DNA of 64,000 bases from Rhodobacteraceae bacterium (ex Bugula neritina AB1) (GTDB taxonomy: Bacteria > Pseudomonadota > Alphaproteobacteria > Rhodobacterales > Rhodobacteraceae), in the NCBI GenBank assembly GCA_001730095.1, contig MDLF01000063.1, positions 1 through 64,000 on the forward strand, read 5' to 3'. Below, piece after piece: positions 28,526 to 37,061 of this stretch. The notes under the pieces are model-generated. The model made no database searches. It was not told the DNA's origin and was given only the letters and a program-made list of their open reading frames with translations. Both the position numbers and the translations under genes were made by a program. Every line of letters begins with the position of its first letter. Position 1 is the first letter of the stretch.

Positions 28526-29326
28526 ATGTTCAAATCGCTGGCCGCGGCTGCGGCGCTTGCCTTGGTGCCTTTGGCACCTGTCCTTGCGGACACGCTGGAT
28601 GATGTGGTGGACCGTGGCACCCTGCGCTGCGGCGTGGTGCTGGATTTCCCGCCGATCGGCTACCGCGATGCCAATAACGAACCGGCTGGCTTTGACGTTG
28701 ATTACTGCCACGATCTGGCGGCGGCGCTGGAAGTGGACGCCGAAATCCTGCCGGTCACCTGGGCCGAGCGCCTGCCCGCCATCGTGACGGGACGCGCTGA
28801 TGTGGTGTTCGGCGCCACCTCCGACAGCCTGGCCCGGGCGCGCACCGTCGGTTTCACCATTCCCTACGCAATCTATTTTGCGCAGGGCGTCATCAACACC
28901 GAAAGCGGCATCGAGACATTCGAGGACATCAAGGGCAAGCGGGTGGCCGGCGCCATCGGCACCGTGCCGGAGCAGGAATGGCTGAAGATCGCCGCCGAAT
29001 GGGGTGAAGAGGGCAACTATCAGGGCTATCAGTCCGAGAATGAGGTGTTCCTGGCGGTGGCGCAGGGCAAGGCGGACATCGGCCTGACCACCAACACCGC
29101 GGTGCTGCCGGTGACCCAGCAGTATGACACCCTGGCAGCCGGCCCGCGGATGCCCTGGACCACCGATTACACCTCGGTCGTTGGCAAGCGCGAGGATGTC
29201 ACCTGGATCAACTTCCTGAACCTGTTTGTCACCCATCAGGTACGATCGGGCCGCTACGGCGAACTGTGGGGCAAATATGTCGGCAGCGAAGCACCCGAGC
29301 TGCGCATCCCCGGCGTGTTGTACTGA
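28526..29326 (+). CDS. hypM: ABC transporter substrate-binding protein (hydroxyproline/amino acid)
   Basis: 266-residue periplasmic receptor of the polar amino acid family. A signal peptide (FKSLAAAAALALVPLAPVLA) is followed by RGTLRCGVVLDFPPIGYRD, the usual first strand, and GRADVVFGATSDSLARA, the signature segment. AGGAGG precedes ATG 28526 by five bases. It heads an operon with two permeases and an ATPase and then hydroxyproline catabolic genes, so trans-4-hydroxy-L-proline or a related imino acid is the likely ligand; the name follows the Sinorhizobium hypMNPQ importer. An intercistronic hairpin follows. Confidence 0.8.
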   Translation: MFKSLAAAAALALVPLAPVLADTLDDVVDRGTLRCGVVLDFPPIGYRDANNEPAGFDVDYCHDLAAALEVDAEILPVTWAERLPAIVTGRADVVFGATSDSLARARTVGFTIPYAIYFAQGVINTESGIETFEDIKGKRVAGAIGTVPEQEWLKIAAEWGEEGNYQGYQSENEVFLAVAQGKADIGLTTNTAVLPVTQQYDTLAAGPRMPWTTDYTSVVGKREDVTWINFLNLFVTHQVRSGRYGELWGKYVGSEAPELRIPGVLY

Positions 29327-29347
29327 CCCAACAGTGAAACCCGCCCT

Positions 29348-29376
29348 TGCCAGCCGCGCTCTCCCGGCGGCTGGCA
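29348..29376 (+). promoter_or_regulatory. Intercistronic hairpin between binding-protein and permease genes
   Basis: TGCCAGCCGC and GCGGCTGGCA form a perfect 10-base stem around nine bases, 20 bases after the hypM stop. No T run. In other ABC operons such hairpins stabilise the upstream mRNA or cause partial termination, so the receptor is made in excess. Confidence 0.6.
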
Positions 29377-29399
29377 GGGGCTAGGGAGCATACCCCCAC

Positions 29400-30062
29400 A
29401 TGTTCGACTATAATTTTCACTGGCGGCCGGTGATGAAAAGCCTGCCCGACCTGCTGGAAGCAGCCGCCCTGACACTGCAGGTGGCAGTGCTGGCGATGGT
29501 GCTTGGCATTGTGATCGGCCTTTGCCTGGCGCTGGCACGGCTGCACCTTCGGGGACCGGTCTACTGGTTCGCCACCGTCTGGGTGGAGCTGGCCCGCAAC
29601 ACGCCCGCGCTGTTCCAGCTGTTCTTCTTCGGCTTCGGACTTGGCGCTTTTGGCCTGCATCTGTCGCCTTATCTGATCGTGCTGGCAGGGCTCACGTTCA
29701 ACTGCGCAGGCTACCTGGCGGAAAACTTCCGGGGCGGCTTCAAGGCGGTGCCGGAAACCCAGATCCGCGCCTCCCGCAGCCTTGGCATGACACCCTGGCA
29801 GGCCTACAGCCGCGTGGTGATCCCGCAGGTGTTCCGCATTGTCTATCACCCGATCACCAACCAGATGGTCTGGGCTGTTCTGATGTCTTCGCTGGGGATG
29901 TTGGTGGGTTTCCGCGAACTCTCGGGCGAGACCCAGTTCTTCGCCTCCCGCAGCTTCCGCATCTTTGAATATTTCGCCGTCACGGCGGTGATCTACTACG
30001 CCATCGTCAAGGTGATCCTGCTCAGCTCGCGGCTGATGGCCGCCCGGCTGTTCCGGTACTAA
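29400..30062 (+). CDS. hypN: ABC transporter permease (amino acid, HisM/GltJ type)
   Basis: 220-residue inner-membrane permease with about five hydrophobic segments. WVELARNTPALFQLFFFGFG and the EAA loop (AVPETQIRASRSLGMTPWQA) are characteristic; the latter contacts the ATPase. Second gene of the importer, 11 bases before the next permease gene. Together the two permeases would form a heterodimer. Confidence 0.85.
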   Translation: MFDYNFHWRPVMKSLPDLLEAAALTLQVAVLAMVLGIVIGLCLALARLHLRGPVYWFATVWVELARNTPALFQLFFFGFGLGAFGLHLSPYLIVLAGLTFNCAGYLAENFRGGFKAVPETQIRASRSLGMTPWQAYSRVVIPQVFRIVYHPITNQMVWAVLMSSLGMLVGFRELSGETQFFASRSFRIFEYFAVTAVIYYAIVKVILLSSRLMAARLFRY

Positions 30063-30073
30063 GGGGGCGCGCC

Positions 30074-30736
30074 ATGGAACCGACACTCAAGTTTTTCAGC
30101 GGCTTTGCTCCCAATGACCTGTGGTACATGGGCGAGGCGGCGCTGCGCACGCTGTGGATTTCCGTCCTTTCGATCTCGCTCGGCACGGTGCTGGGTACCC
30201 TGTTCGGCTGGATGCTGTACGAGGGCCGCCGCGCCGCAGCCCTGACACTGGCGCCGGTGCTGGACGTGTTCCGCTCGGTGCCGCTGATCATCCAGCTGGT
30301 GCTGTTTTACAATTTTGCCCCCATCGTTGGGCTGAACCTCGACCCCTTTGCCTCCGGCACCGTGATCCTGACCGTCTATACTGCGGCGCTGGTGGCCAAT
30401 GTGGCCCGCGGCGGGATCGAGGCGGTGGGCGCCCCGATGCGCCGCGCCGGACGCAGCCTCGGGCTGAGCTACTGGCAGGACCTGCGCCATGTGGTGCTGC
30501 CAATCGGCGGGCGGGCGGTGTTCCCGTCCTGGGTCGGCGTTGCGCTGGGGGTGATGAAAGACAGCGCGCTGGTCTCGGTGCTTGGCTATGTCGAGCTGTT
30601 AAAAGCCAGCCAGATCCTGATCACCCGTACCCAGGAGCCGTTCCTGATCCTTGCCCTGGCCGGCGCCTTCTATTTCGCGCTGTCCTATCCGGTTTCCCGC
30701 TACGCCACATATCTCGAAAACAGGTGGGCCCAATGA
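30074..30736 (+). CDS. hypP: ABC transporter permease (amino acid, HisQ/GltK type)
   Basis: 220-residue partner permease with five or so hydrophobic segments. RSVPLIIQLVLFYNFAP and the EAA-type loop GAPMRRAGRSLGLSYWQD are visible. Its stop codon overlaps the start of the ATPase gene by four bases (ATGA), showing translational coupling. Confidence 0.85.
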   Translation: MEPTLKFFSGFAPNDLWYMGEAALRTLWISVLSISLGTVLGTLFGWMLYEGRRAAALTLAPVLDVFRSVPLIIQLVLFYNFAPIVGLNLDPFASGTVILTVYTAALVANVARGGIEAVGAPMRRAGRSLGLSYWQDLRHVVLPIGGRAVFPSWVGVALGVMKDSALVSVLGYVELLKASQILITRTQEPFLILALAGAFYFALSYPVSRYATYLENRWAQ

Positions 30737-31455
30737 TTTCCATCCGCGACCTTCATAAATATTTCGGCGCTCTGCACGTTCTGAAAGGCATCGACCTGGA
30801 TGTGCAGAAGGGCGAAGTGCTCTCTGTCATCGGCGCCTCCGGCTCTGGCAAATCGACGCTGCTTTACTGCATCAACGGGCTGGAAGCGATCCAGGACGGC
30901 ACGGTCACCGTCGACGGCACCGATGTTCATGCCAAAGGCACCGACATCAACACGCTGCGCCAGAAGCTGGGCATGGTATTCCAGCAGTGGAATTCCTTTC
31001 CGCATCTGACGGCGCTGGAAAACGTGGCGCTGGCGCCGCGCATCGTCAAAGGCAAACCCAAGGCCGAGGCCCGCGACATTGCCGCCAAACAGCTGCAGCA
31101 TGTGGGGCTGGGCGAAAAGCTGGACGTCTATCCAAGCGCCCTTTCCGGCGGCCAGCAGCAGCGGCTGGCAATCGCCCGCGCGCTGGCGATGGAGCCGGAA
31201 TACATGCTGTTTGACGAGGCGACCTCTGCGCTCGACCCCGAACTGGTGGGCGAGGTGCTGGATACCATGCGCCTCTTGGCAGACGAAGGCATGACGATGA
31301 TCTGCGTCACCCATGAGATGGGCTTTGCCCGCGATGTCTCCGACCGGGTGGCCTTTTTTCATCAGGGCGTGATGGAGGAGATCGGCCCACCCGCCCAGAT
31401 CTTCGGCGACGCCCGGTCCGAACACACCCGCAAATTCCTCGCCAACGTGCGCTGA
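30733..31455 (+). CDS. hypQ: ABC transporter ATP-binding protein (amino acid)
   Basis: 240-residue ATPase. Walker A is GASGSGKST, the Q-loop VFQQWNSFPHL, the signature LSGGQQQRLAIARAL, Walker B YMLFDEATSALD, and the switch His lies in VTHEMGFA. Belongs to the polar amino acid uptake family (HisP/GlnQ). Start chosen at the ATGA overlap; an in-frame extension upstream to 30121 is shadow of the permease gene. Fourth gene of the importer. Confidence 0.92.
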   Translation: MISIRDLHKYFGALHVLKGIDLDVQKGEVLSVIGASGSGKSTLLYCINGLEAIQDGTVTVDGTDVHAKGTDINTLRQKLGMVFQQWNSFPHLTALENVALAPRIVKGKPKAEARDIAAKQLQHVGLGEKLDVYPSALSGGQQQRLAIARALAMEPEYMLFDEATSALDPELVGEVLDTMRLLADEGMTMICVTHEMGFARDVSDRVAFFHQGVMEEIGPPAQIFGDARSEHTRKFLANVR

Positions 31456-31466
31456 CCCCTTCCCCC

Positions 31467-31498
31467 GCAGGCTGCCGTGCCTCCCAGCGGCGGCCTGC
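31467..31498 (+). promoter_or_regulatory. Intercistronic hairpin between importer and catabolic genes
   Basis: GCAGGCTGCCG pairs with CGGCGGCCTGC (one G-T pair) around ten bases, 12 bases after hypQ and 23 before hypD. It may separate expression of uptake and breakdown genes. Confidence 0.45.
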
Positions 31499-31520
31499 CC
31501 CCAACTGGAGAAATTGGATA

Positions 31521-32480
31521 ATGTCTACAAACGTCTTCACCGGCACCATGCCGGCCCTGATGACCCCCTGCAACCCGGACCGCACCCCGAATTTCGACGC
31601 GCTGGTCAAAAAGGGCGAAGAGATGATCGCTGCGGGCATGTCGGCAGTGGTCTATTGCGGCTCTATGGGCGACTGGCCGCTGCTGACAGATGAACAGCGG
31701 ATGGAGGGCGTCGCCCGCCTCGCCGCCGCAGGCCTGCCGGTTGTGGTCGGCACCGGCGCGATCAACACCAAATCCGCCGTCGATCACGCCCGCCACGCCC
31801 AGGAGGTCGGCGCGGCCGGCCTGATGGTGATCCCACGCGTATTGTCCCGCGGCACATCCGTGGCGGCGCAGAAAAACCACTTCAAGGCCATTCTGGACGC
31901 GGCGCCAAACGTGCCGGCCATCATCTACAACAGCCCCTACTACGGCTTTGCCACCCGGGCTGAGCTGTTCTTTGCCCTGCGCGCAGAACATAAGAACCTG
32001 ATCGGCTTCAAGGAGTTCGGCGGCAAGGACGACCTGCGCTATGCAGCCGAACATATCACCAGCCAGGACGATCAGGTGACGCTGATGGTTGGCGTCGACA
32101 CCGAGGTCTACCACGGCTTTGTCAACTGCGGCGCCACCGGCTCGATCACCGGCATCGGCTGCGCCCTGCCGCAAGAGGCGCTGCTGCTGGCGCGCCTGTC
32201 GAAACTGGCGGCTGCGGGCCATGCCGAGGCCCGCGTCCGCGCGCAGGAGCTGACCGACGCGATCCATGTTCTGTCCACCTTCGACGAAGGCCCGGACCTG
32301 ATCCTTTATTACAAGCACCTTCTGGTGCTGAACGGCGAGGACAGCTACCGCCTGCATTTCAACGAGACCGACGAACTGTCGGACGCCCAGCGCAACTATT
32401 GCGAACAGCAGTACAGGTTGTTTCGCACCTGGTTCGCAGACTGGTCGGCGCAGGGTGGGATCATCGCCGAATGCATGTAG
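31521..32480 (+). CDS. hypD: DapA-family lyase, probable 1-pyrroline-4-hydroxy-2-carboxylate deaminase
   Basis: 319-residue TIM-barrel aldolase-type enzyme. The Schiff-base lysine is Lys164 in IGFKEFGG, the conserved Tyr is Tyr136 in IIYNSPYYG, and the substrate loop is YCGSMGDWPLL. In hydroxyproline pathways this family removes water and ammonia from the cyclic imino acid made by HypO, giving 2-oxoglutarate semialdehyde. The neighbours (epimerase, oxidoreductase, semialdehyde dehydrogenase) support that role over lysine biosynthesis. Its last ten bases overlap the epimerase gene. Confidence 0.85.
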   Translation: MSTNVFTGTMPALMTPCNPDRTPNFDALVKKGEEMIAAGMSAVVYCGSMGDWPLLTDEQRMEGVARLAAAGLPVVVGTGAINTKSAVDHARHAQEVGAAGLMVIPRVLSRGTSVAAQKNHFKAILDAAPNVPAIIYNSPYYGFATRAELFFALRAEHKNLIGFKEFGGKDDLRYAAEHITSQDDQVTLMVGVDTEVYHGFVNCGATGSITGIGCALPQEALLLARLSKLAAAGHAEARVRAQELTDAIHVLSTFDEGPDLILYYKHLLVLNGEDSYRLHFNETDELSDAQRNYCEQQYRLFRTWFADWSAQGGIIAECM

Positions 32481-33421
32481 TCGACAGCCATACCGGCGGC
32501 GAGCCGACACGGGTCATCCTGAATGGCGGTCCTGATCTGGGGACCGGACCGCTGGCCGAACGCGCCCGGCGGCTGGCACAGGAGCACATGGGCTTCTGCC
32601 GCGCGGTGATGCGCGAGCCGCGCGGCCAGCCCGCCATGGTCGGCGCGCTGCTGGTGCCGCCTAGGGATCCGGCTTGTGCAACCGGCGTTATCTATTTTGA
32701 CGCCGACGCGGTACTGGGCATGTGCGGCCATGGCACCATCGGGCTGGCAGTAACACTGGCCCATCTGGGCCGGATCACCCCCGGCTGTCACCGTATCGAG
32801 ACCCCCGCAGGCACGGTGACAGTGCGGCTGGAGGATGCCAATACCGTCACCGTCACCAACGTTGAGAGCCGCCGCGTCACCGCCGCAGCCAGAGTCACCC
32901 TGCCGGATGGCAGCACCGTGACAGGTGATGTCGCCTATGGTGGCAACTGGTTCTTCATCGTCGAGCCCAGCCCGCTGCCCCTGCGCTCGGAAAACATCCG
33001 CGCCCTGACCGATCACGCCATCGCCATCCGCACTGCAGCCAATGCCCAGGGCGTAGGTGGCGAGAATGGTGAACCCATCGACCACGTGATTTTCCAAGGC
33101 CCCTCCCCGCGCGACGGCATCCACAGCCGCAACTTCGTGCTGTGCCCGGACGACACCTATGACCGCTCCCCCTGCGGCACCGGCAGCTCTGCCCGGCTGG
33201 CCTGCCTGGCGGCGGCGGGACGGCTGCAACCGGGTCAGGAGATCATCCAGGAAAGCATCATCGGCTCCCCCTACCGCCTGTCCTATCAGCCTGGGGGGAA
33301 TGGCGGTGTGATCCCCACGCTCAGCGGACAGGCCTTTGTGATGGGTGAGGGCAGGCTGTTCTTCAGCCCCGATGATCCTTTTCGAAACGGCATCTCCAAC
33401 AGCGGGGAAGCCGCCGCCTGA
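32471..33421 (+). CDS. hypRE: 4-hydroxyproline 2-epimerase (proline racemase family, Cys/Cys)
   Basis: 316-residue enzyme that interconverts trans-4-hydroxy-L-proline and cis-4-hydroxy-D-proline with two active-site cysteines. Both are present: Cys85 in LGMCGHGTIG and Cys235 in RSPCGTGSSA. VDSHTGGEPTRV opens the protein. ATG 32471 overlaps the end of hypD; the open frame upstream to 32399 is not needed. Epimerisation lets the D-specific flavoenzyme HypO act on the substrate. Confidence 0.92.
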   Translation: MHVVDSHTGGEPTRVILNGGPDLGTGPLAERARRLAQEHMGFCRAVMREPRGQPAMVGALLVPPRDPACATGVIYFDADAVLGMCGHGTIGLAVTLAHLGRITPGCHRIETPAGTVTVRLEDANTVTVTNVESRRVTAAARVTLPDGSTVTGDVAYGGNWFFIVEPSPLPLRSENIRALTDHAIAIRTAANAQGVGGENGEPIDHVIFQGPSPRDGIHSRNFVLCPDDTYDRSPCGTGSSARLACLAAAGRLQPGQEIIQESIIGSPYRLSYQPGGNGGVIPTLSGQAFVMGEGRLFFSPDDPFRNGISNSGEAAA

Positions 33422-33560
33422 ACATCATCAACCAAGGTCCGGGACGGAAACTCGGGCCGGCCAACAGCAGAAGAAAGGATATTGTCATGCATTTCACAGC
33501 CGCAGCCACCGCCGCCGCAGAAGTCGCATGCAAGATGACCGCCGCCGTCGGCGAAGGCTG

Positions 33561-33782
33561 GTGCTGGCGGTGATCCAGACCTCCTATCTGACACGGCCGA
33601 TGGCGCCCGCGATCTTCCACCTGCGCTCCATCGCACCCAAGGACATGACCTATGGCCCTATCTACCGCAGGGTGCTGCCCCTTATGGCCGCACAGGGCCC
33701 GGTTCCTGCAGCCTTCCTGCTGGTGCCAGAGCTGGCAACCTGGCTGCCCTCCCTGCTGGTCGGACTGCTGGTCGGATTGTAA
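33561..33782 (+). pseudogene. Remnant of a TRAP transporter large permease (DctM-like C-terminus)
   Basis: The frame beginning VLAVIQTSYLTRPMAPAI and continuing through HLRSIAPKDMTYGPIYRRVL to PELATWLP matches the last about 70 residues of DctM-type permeases (IQTSYLTPPMAPAIFYLR..., then IYRGVIPFI). No start codon or upstream domain is present. A 28-codon frame at 33487 (MHFTAAATAAAEVACK) with AAAGGA upstream sits just before it in another frame and may be part of the same decay. It suggests that a TRAP importer once served this cluster. Confidence 0.7.
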
Positions 33783-33793
33783 AAGGACCTGAC

Positions 33794-35056
33794 ATGACCG
33801 TGACAGACACAGACACAGACACAGACGATATCCTCGTCATCGGCGCCGGCATCATCGGTCTCAGCGCTGCGCTGGAGCTGCAAAAACAGGGGCTCCGCGT
33901 GCGTATCCTGGACCGCAAGGGCGTCGCGGCAGAGGCCTCGGCGGCCAGCGCAGGCGCCTTTGCCTTTACCGACATCGTGCCGCTGGCCACACCCGGCATC
34001 CTGCGCAAGGCGCCGAAATGGCTGCTGGACCCGCTGGGGCCCTTGTCAGTGCCGCCCGCCTATGCGCTGCGGATCGCACCCTGGATGCTGCGGTTCTGGC
34101 GCGCCAGCTGGCGCAGCCGCTATCAGGCGGCGCTGCAGGCGCAGGTGTTGCTGATGGCCCATTCCCGCGCCGCGCTGGAACGCCAGATCGCCGATGTGGA
34201 CGGCACGCTGCTGATGCAGCGCGAGGGACAATTGCAGCTGTACGAGGGCGAGACAGCCTTCCGGGCGGCCCTGCCCGATTGGCAGCTGCGCCGCGAACAT
34301 GGCATCCGCTTTGATCTGCTGCGCAGCCCGGAGGCAATTGCAGTCATCCAGCCCGGCCTGGCGCAGTGCTTTACCCATGCCGCCTTTACCCCCGACTGGA
34401 TGAATACGGTAAACCCCAAAACCTGGGCAGAACATCTGGCGCAGGCCTTTGTGGCGCGCGGCGGCCGCATAAACACCGCTGAAGTGACAGCCCTGCGCAG
34501 CGAGGGCGGGCGAACCGTGGCCCAGACCAAGGACGGGCCGGTCTCCGCCAGTCAAATCGTGACCGCCTGCGGGGCCTGGTCGCATCACCTGGCCCGCACC
34601 CTGGGTGAAAACATCCCGCTGGAGACTGAGCGCGGCTACAACACCACCCTGCCGCCCGGCGCCTTTGGCCTGAAAACCCATCTGACCTTCCCGGCGCATG
34701 GTTTTGTCGTCACCCGGATCAGCGGCGGCGTGCGAGTCGGCGGCGCCGTGGAACTGGGCGGGCTGAAACTACCGCCCAACTACCGCCGCGCAGATATTCT
34801 GCTGGAAAAAGCCAAGCGCTTCCTACCGGAGCTCGACACCTCTGGCGGCACCCGATGGATGGGCTTTCGCCCCTCGTTGCCCGACAGCCTGCCGGTGATC
34901 AGCCGCTCTGCCCGCACGCCCGGAGTGATCTATGCCTTCGGCCACGGCCATTTAGGCTTGACCCAGGCAGCGGGCACTGCAGAACTGGTCGCGGATCTGG
35001 CCCTGAACCGTGCTCCGACACTGCCGTTGCAGCCCTATGCCGCCACCCGGTTTTAA
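33794..35056 (+). CDS. hypO: FAD-dependent oxidoreductase, probable D-hydroxyproline dehydrogenase
   Basis: 420-residue DadA-like flavoprotein. [20 protein letters not shown] binds [19 protein letters not shown] and [21 protein letters not shown] form the C-terminal FAD/substrate region. In this cluster it should oxidise cis-4-hydroxy-D-proline to the pyrroline substrate of HypD, passing electrons to the respiratory chain. The N-terminus reads [12 protein letters not shown], encoded by a six-base tandem repeat. It follows the TRAP remnant by 11 bases. Confidence 0.85.
   Translation: MTVTDTDTDTDDILVIGAGIIGLSAALELQKQGLRVRILDRKGVAAEASAASAGAFAFTDIVPLATPGILRKAPKWLLDPLGPLSVPPAYALRIAPWMLRFWRASWRSRYQAALQAQVLLMAHSRAALERQIADVDGTLLMQREGQLQLYEGETAFRAALPDWQLRREHGIRFDLLRSPEAIAVIQPGLAQCFTHAAFTPDWMNTVNPKTWAEHLAQAFVARGGRINTAEVTALRSEGGRTVAQTKDGPVSASQIVTACGAWSHHLARTLGENIPLETERGYNTTLPPGAFGLKTHLTFPAHGFVVTRISGGVRVGGAVELGGLKLPPNYRRADILLEKAKRFLPELDTSGGTRWMGFRPSLPDSLPVISRSARTPGVIYAFGHGHLGLTQAAGTAELVADLALNRAPTLPLQPYAATRF
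33802..33827 (+). repeat. Hexanucleotide repeat in the hypO start region
   Basis: About four units of ACAGAC encode the Thr-Asp repeat directly after the hypO start codon. Changes in unit number keep the frame, so they would only vary the length of the N-terminal tail. Confidence 0.7.
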
Positions 35057-35076
35057 CCCGAAGGAACAAAGCAACG

Positions 35077-36102
35077 ATGCGCAGCAGCAAGACAATCCAT
35101 GTGATCTCCGCCCATGCAGAGGGCGAGGTGGGCGATGTCATCGTGGGCGGCGTTGCACCGCCGCCAGGCGAAACCCTGTGGCAGCAACGCGCTTTCATCG
35201 ATCAGGACCAGACTTTGCGCAATTTCGTCCTGAACGAACCGCGCGGCGGCGTGTTCCGCCATGTGAACCTGCTGGTGCCGCCCAAGCACCCAGAGGCCGA
35301 TATGGGGTTTATCATCATGGAACCGGAATACACCCCGCCGATGTCCGGCTCCAACTCGATCTGCGTCTCCACCGTGCTGTTGGACGGGGGCATCCTGCCA
35401 ATACAGGAGCCGGAAACCCATCTGGTGCTAGAGGCCCCCGGCGGGCTGGTGCGGGTGCGTGCCGAATGCCGGAACGGCAAGGCAGAGCGGATCTTCGTGA
35501 AAAATGTGCCAAGCTTTGCCGGTGAAATCGGTGCTGTCCTGGATGTGCCGGGCATCGGCACGCTGACTGTCGATACCGCCTATGGCGGCGACAGTTTCGT
35601 GGTGGTGCAGGCCGCCGATCTGGAGCTGGAAATCACAGAGGCAAACGCCAAGCAGATCGCCCAGACGGGCACCCGCATTCTAAAGGCCGCCAATGAGCAG
35701 CTGGGTTTCACCCATCCAGAGAACCCGGACTGGACCCACATTTCCTTCTGCGCCTTCTGCGGCCCGCTGGAGCAAACGGAAACCGGCCTCAGCAGCCGAT
35801 CTGCCGTTGCCATCCAGCCGGGCAAGGTGGATCGCTCTCCCACCGGCACTGCGGTTTCGGCCCGGATGGCGCTGATGCTGGCCAAAGGGCAGATGACAGC
35901 GGAGCAAACGTTTGAAGCGATATCCATCATCGGCTCCCGCTTCACTGGCCGCATCGTTGAGCAGACCACGGTGGGCGCCCGCCCGGCAATCGTGCCGGAA
36001 CTCAGCGGCCGCGGCTGGATCACCGGCATCCACCAGCACATGCTCGACCCGGACGATCCCTGGCCCGGCGGCTACCGTCTCAGCGACACCTGGGGTGCCT
36101 GA
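35077..36102 (+). CDS. Proline racemase-family protein with Ser/Thr in place of both catalytic Cys
   Basis: 341-residue second member of the proline racemase family. Where hypRE has MCGHG this protein has MSGSNS (Ser90), and where hypRE has SPCGTG it has SPTGTA (Thr256). Lacking both cysteines it cannot use the classical two-thiol mechanism. Family members with one Thr are trans-3-hydroxy-L-proline dehydratases, so dehydration of 3-hydroxyproline is a guess; a binding or unknown lyase role is equally possible. AAGGAA precedes ATG 35077; the open frame upstream to 34855 is a shadow of hypO. Stop lies 17 bases before a putative operator. Confidence 0.8.
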   Translation: MRSSKTIHVISAHAEGEVGDVIVGGVAPPPGETLWQQRAFIDQDQTLRNFVLNEPRGGVFRHVNLLVPPKHPEADMGFIIMEPEYTPPMSGSNSICVSTVLLDGGILPIQEPETHLVLEAPGGLVRVRAECRNGKAERIFVKNVPSFAGEIGAVLDVPGIGTLTVDTAYGGDSFVVVQAADLELEITEANAKQIAQTGTRILKAANEQLGFTHPENPDWTHISFCAFCGPLEQTETGLSSRSAVAIQPGKVDRSPTGTAVSARMALMLAKGQMTAEQTFEAISIIGSRFTGRIVEQTTVGARPAIVPELSGRGWITGIHQHMLDPDDPWPGGYRLSDTWGA

Positions 36103-36118
36103 CGGTTTTGGCCTTGGC

Positions 36119-36132
36119 TTTGGATACAAAAA
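36119..36132 (-). promoter_or_regulatory. Putative GntR operator half-site, inverted
   Basis: TTTGGATACAAAAA is the reverse complement of TTTTTGTATCCAAA, the left part of the sites at 28467 and 36994. It lies between the Ser/Thr racemase-family gene and the GntR gene, about 120 bases before the latter's start. Confidence 0.45.
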
Positions 36133-36208
36133 CCGGCTGCAGGGTGGCAACGCCCGCGTCCCGCCGGACATCAGGCCAATTGCTTGTAGAAACGGGCCAG
36201 AGCCGCTA

Positions 36209-36226
36209 GCGTATCCAAAATACGAA
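36209..36226 (+). promoter_or_regulatory. Putative GntR operator in the promoter of its own gene
   Basis: GCGTATCCAAAATACGAA contains CGTAT and ATACG as an inverted repeat and shares GTATCCAA with the other sites. It ends 23 bases before the GntR start codon, which fits autoregulation. Confidence 0.55.
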
Positions 36227-36248
36227 CAGCAGATGTCACGAGGCTCCC

Positions 36249-36929
36249 ATGGCAGGCAAACGCGCCGTTACCCGCAGCTCCCTCCCGGAAGTGATTGCCA
36301 ACGACCTGCGCGAACGCATCCTCAGCGGCGAGCTGGCAGAGGGCGAAACCATCCGGCAGGAGGCGCTGGCAGAGGAATACGACGTCTCCCGCATGCCGAT
36401 CCGCGAGGCGCTGAAGCGGCTGGACGCCGAAGGGCTGGTGCAGTTCACCAACAACCGCGGCGCCGCTGTCACCAAACATTCCCTGCACGAGATCGCAGAG
36501 ATCTTTGACCTGCGCATCCTGCTGGAAGCAGACCTGTTCCGCCGCGCCATTCCCGCGATGACAACCGAGGATTTTACCCGCTGCACCCAGATTCTCGACG
36601 ACATGGATGCATCTTACGATGCCAATGACGTGGCCAAATGGGGGACTCTCAACCACAAGTACCACGCCGCGCTATACGCTGCGGCAGACCGCAAGCTGAC
36701 CGATGAGGTGCTGCAGGGCATCAGCCTGCACTGTGACCGTTTTGTGCGGATGCACCTCAGCGTGATGAAACAGCGCGAACCCGCCAAGAAAGAGCACCGC
36801 GACCTGCTGGAGCTGGCCAAGGCCCGCAATGTCGAGGCCGCCTGCACCGCGCTGACTCATCACATTTCCCGCACCAAGGAAGAGCTCCTGTCGCTGGTGG
36901 CAGAGCACCGCGCCGCAACCGAGGGCTAA
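36249..36929 (+). CDS. GntR-family regulator, FCD subfamily (hydroxyproline cluster)
   Basis: 226-residue repressor or activator. The N-terminal winged helix contains LRERILSGELAEGETI, LAEEYDVSRMPIREALKRL and LVQFTNNRGA; the C-terminal FCD domain binds an organic-acid effector and usually a metal (His-containing WGTLNHKYHAAL and LTHHISRTKEE). GAGG lies upstream of ATG 36249. Related sites at 28467, 36119, 36209 and 36994 frame the cluster, so it probably controls uptake and catabolism and its own gene, as HypR does in other bacteria. Confidence 0.88.
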   Translation: MAGKRAVTRSSLPEVIANDLRERILSGELAEGETIRQEALAEEYDVSRMPIREALKRLDAEGLVQFTNNRGAAVTKHSLHEIAEIFDLRILLEADLFRRAIPAMTTEDFTRCTQILDDMDASYDANDVAKWGTLNHKYHAALYAAADRKLTDEVLQGISLHCDRFVRMHLSVMKQREPAKKEHRDLLELAKARNVEAACTALTHHISRTKEELLSLVAEHRAATEG

Positions 36930-36993
36930 CCCCCCGGTCAGCGTCCTGAGCCAAAGCCCTGCAAATTGCTGTTGGCCTCTTGCATCGCTCGTA

Positions 36994-37017
36994 TTTTGTA
37001 TCCATTATCCTGTATTG
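36994..37017 (+). promoter_or_regulatory. Putative GntR operator upstream of hypH
   Basis: TTTTGTATCC, AT, TATCCTGTATTG. Differs from the importer site at two of 24 positions and lies 45 bases before the hypH start codon. Confidence 0.6.
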
Positions 37018-37061
37018 AATTTCCCCGCGCTGCCCGGCAGCCCAGAGACTGAGGCCCACCC

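Noticed and set aside
33662..33883. Minus-strand frame with a VCVCVCVC stretch
   Set aside because: The pattern is the reverse reading of the ACAGAC repeat at the hypO start.
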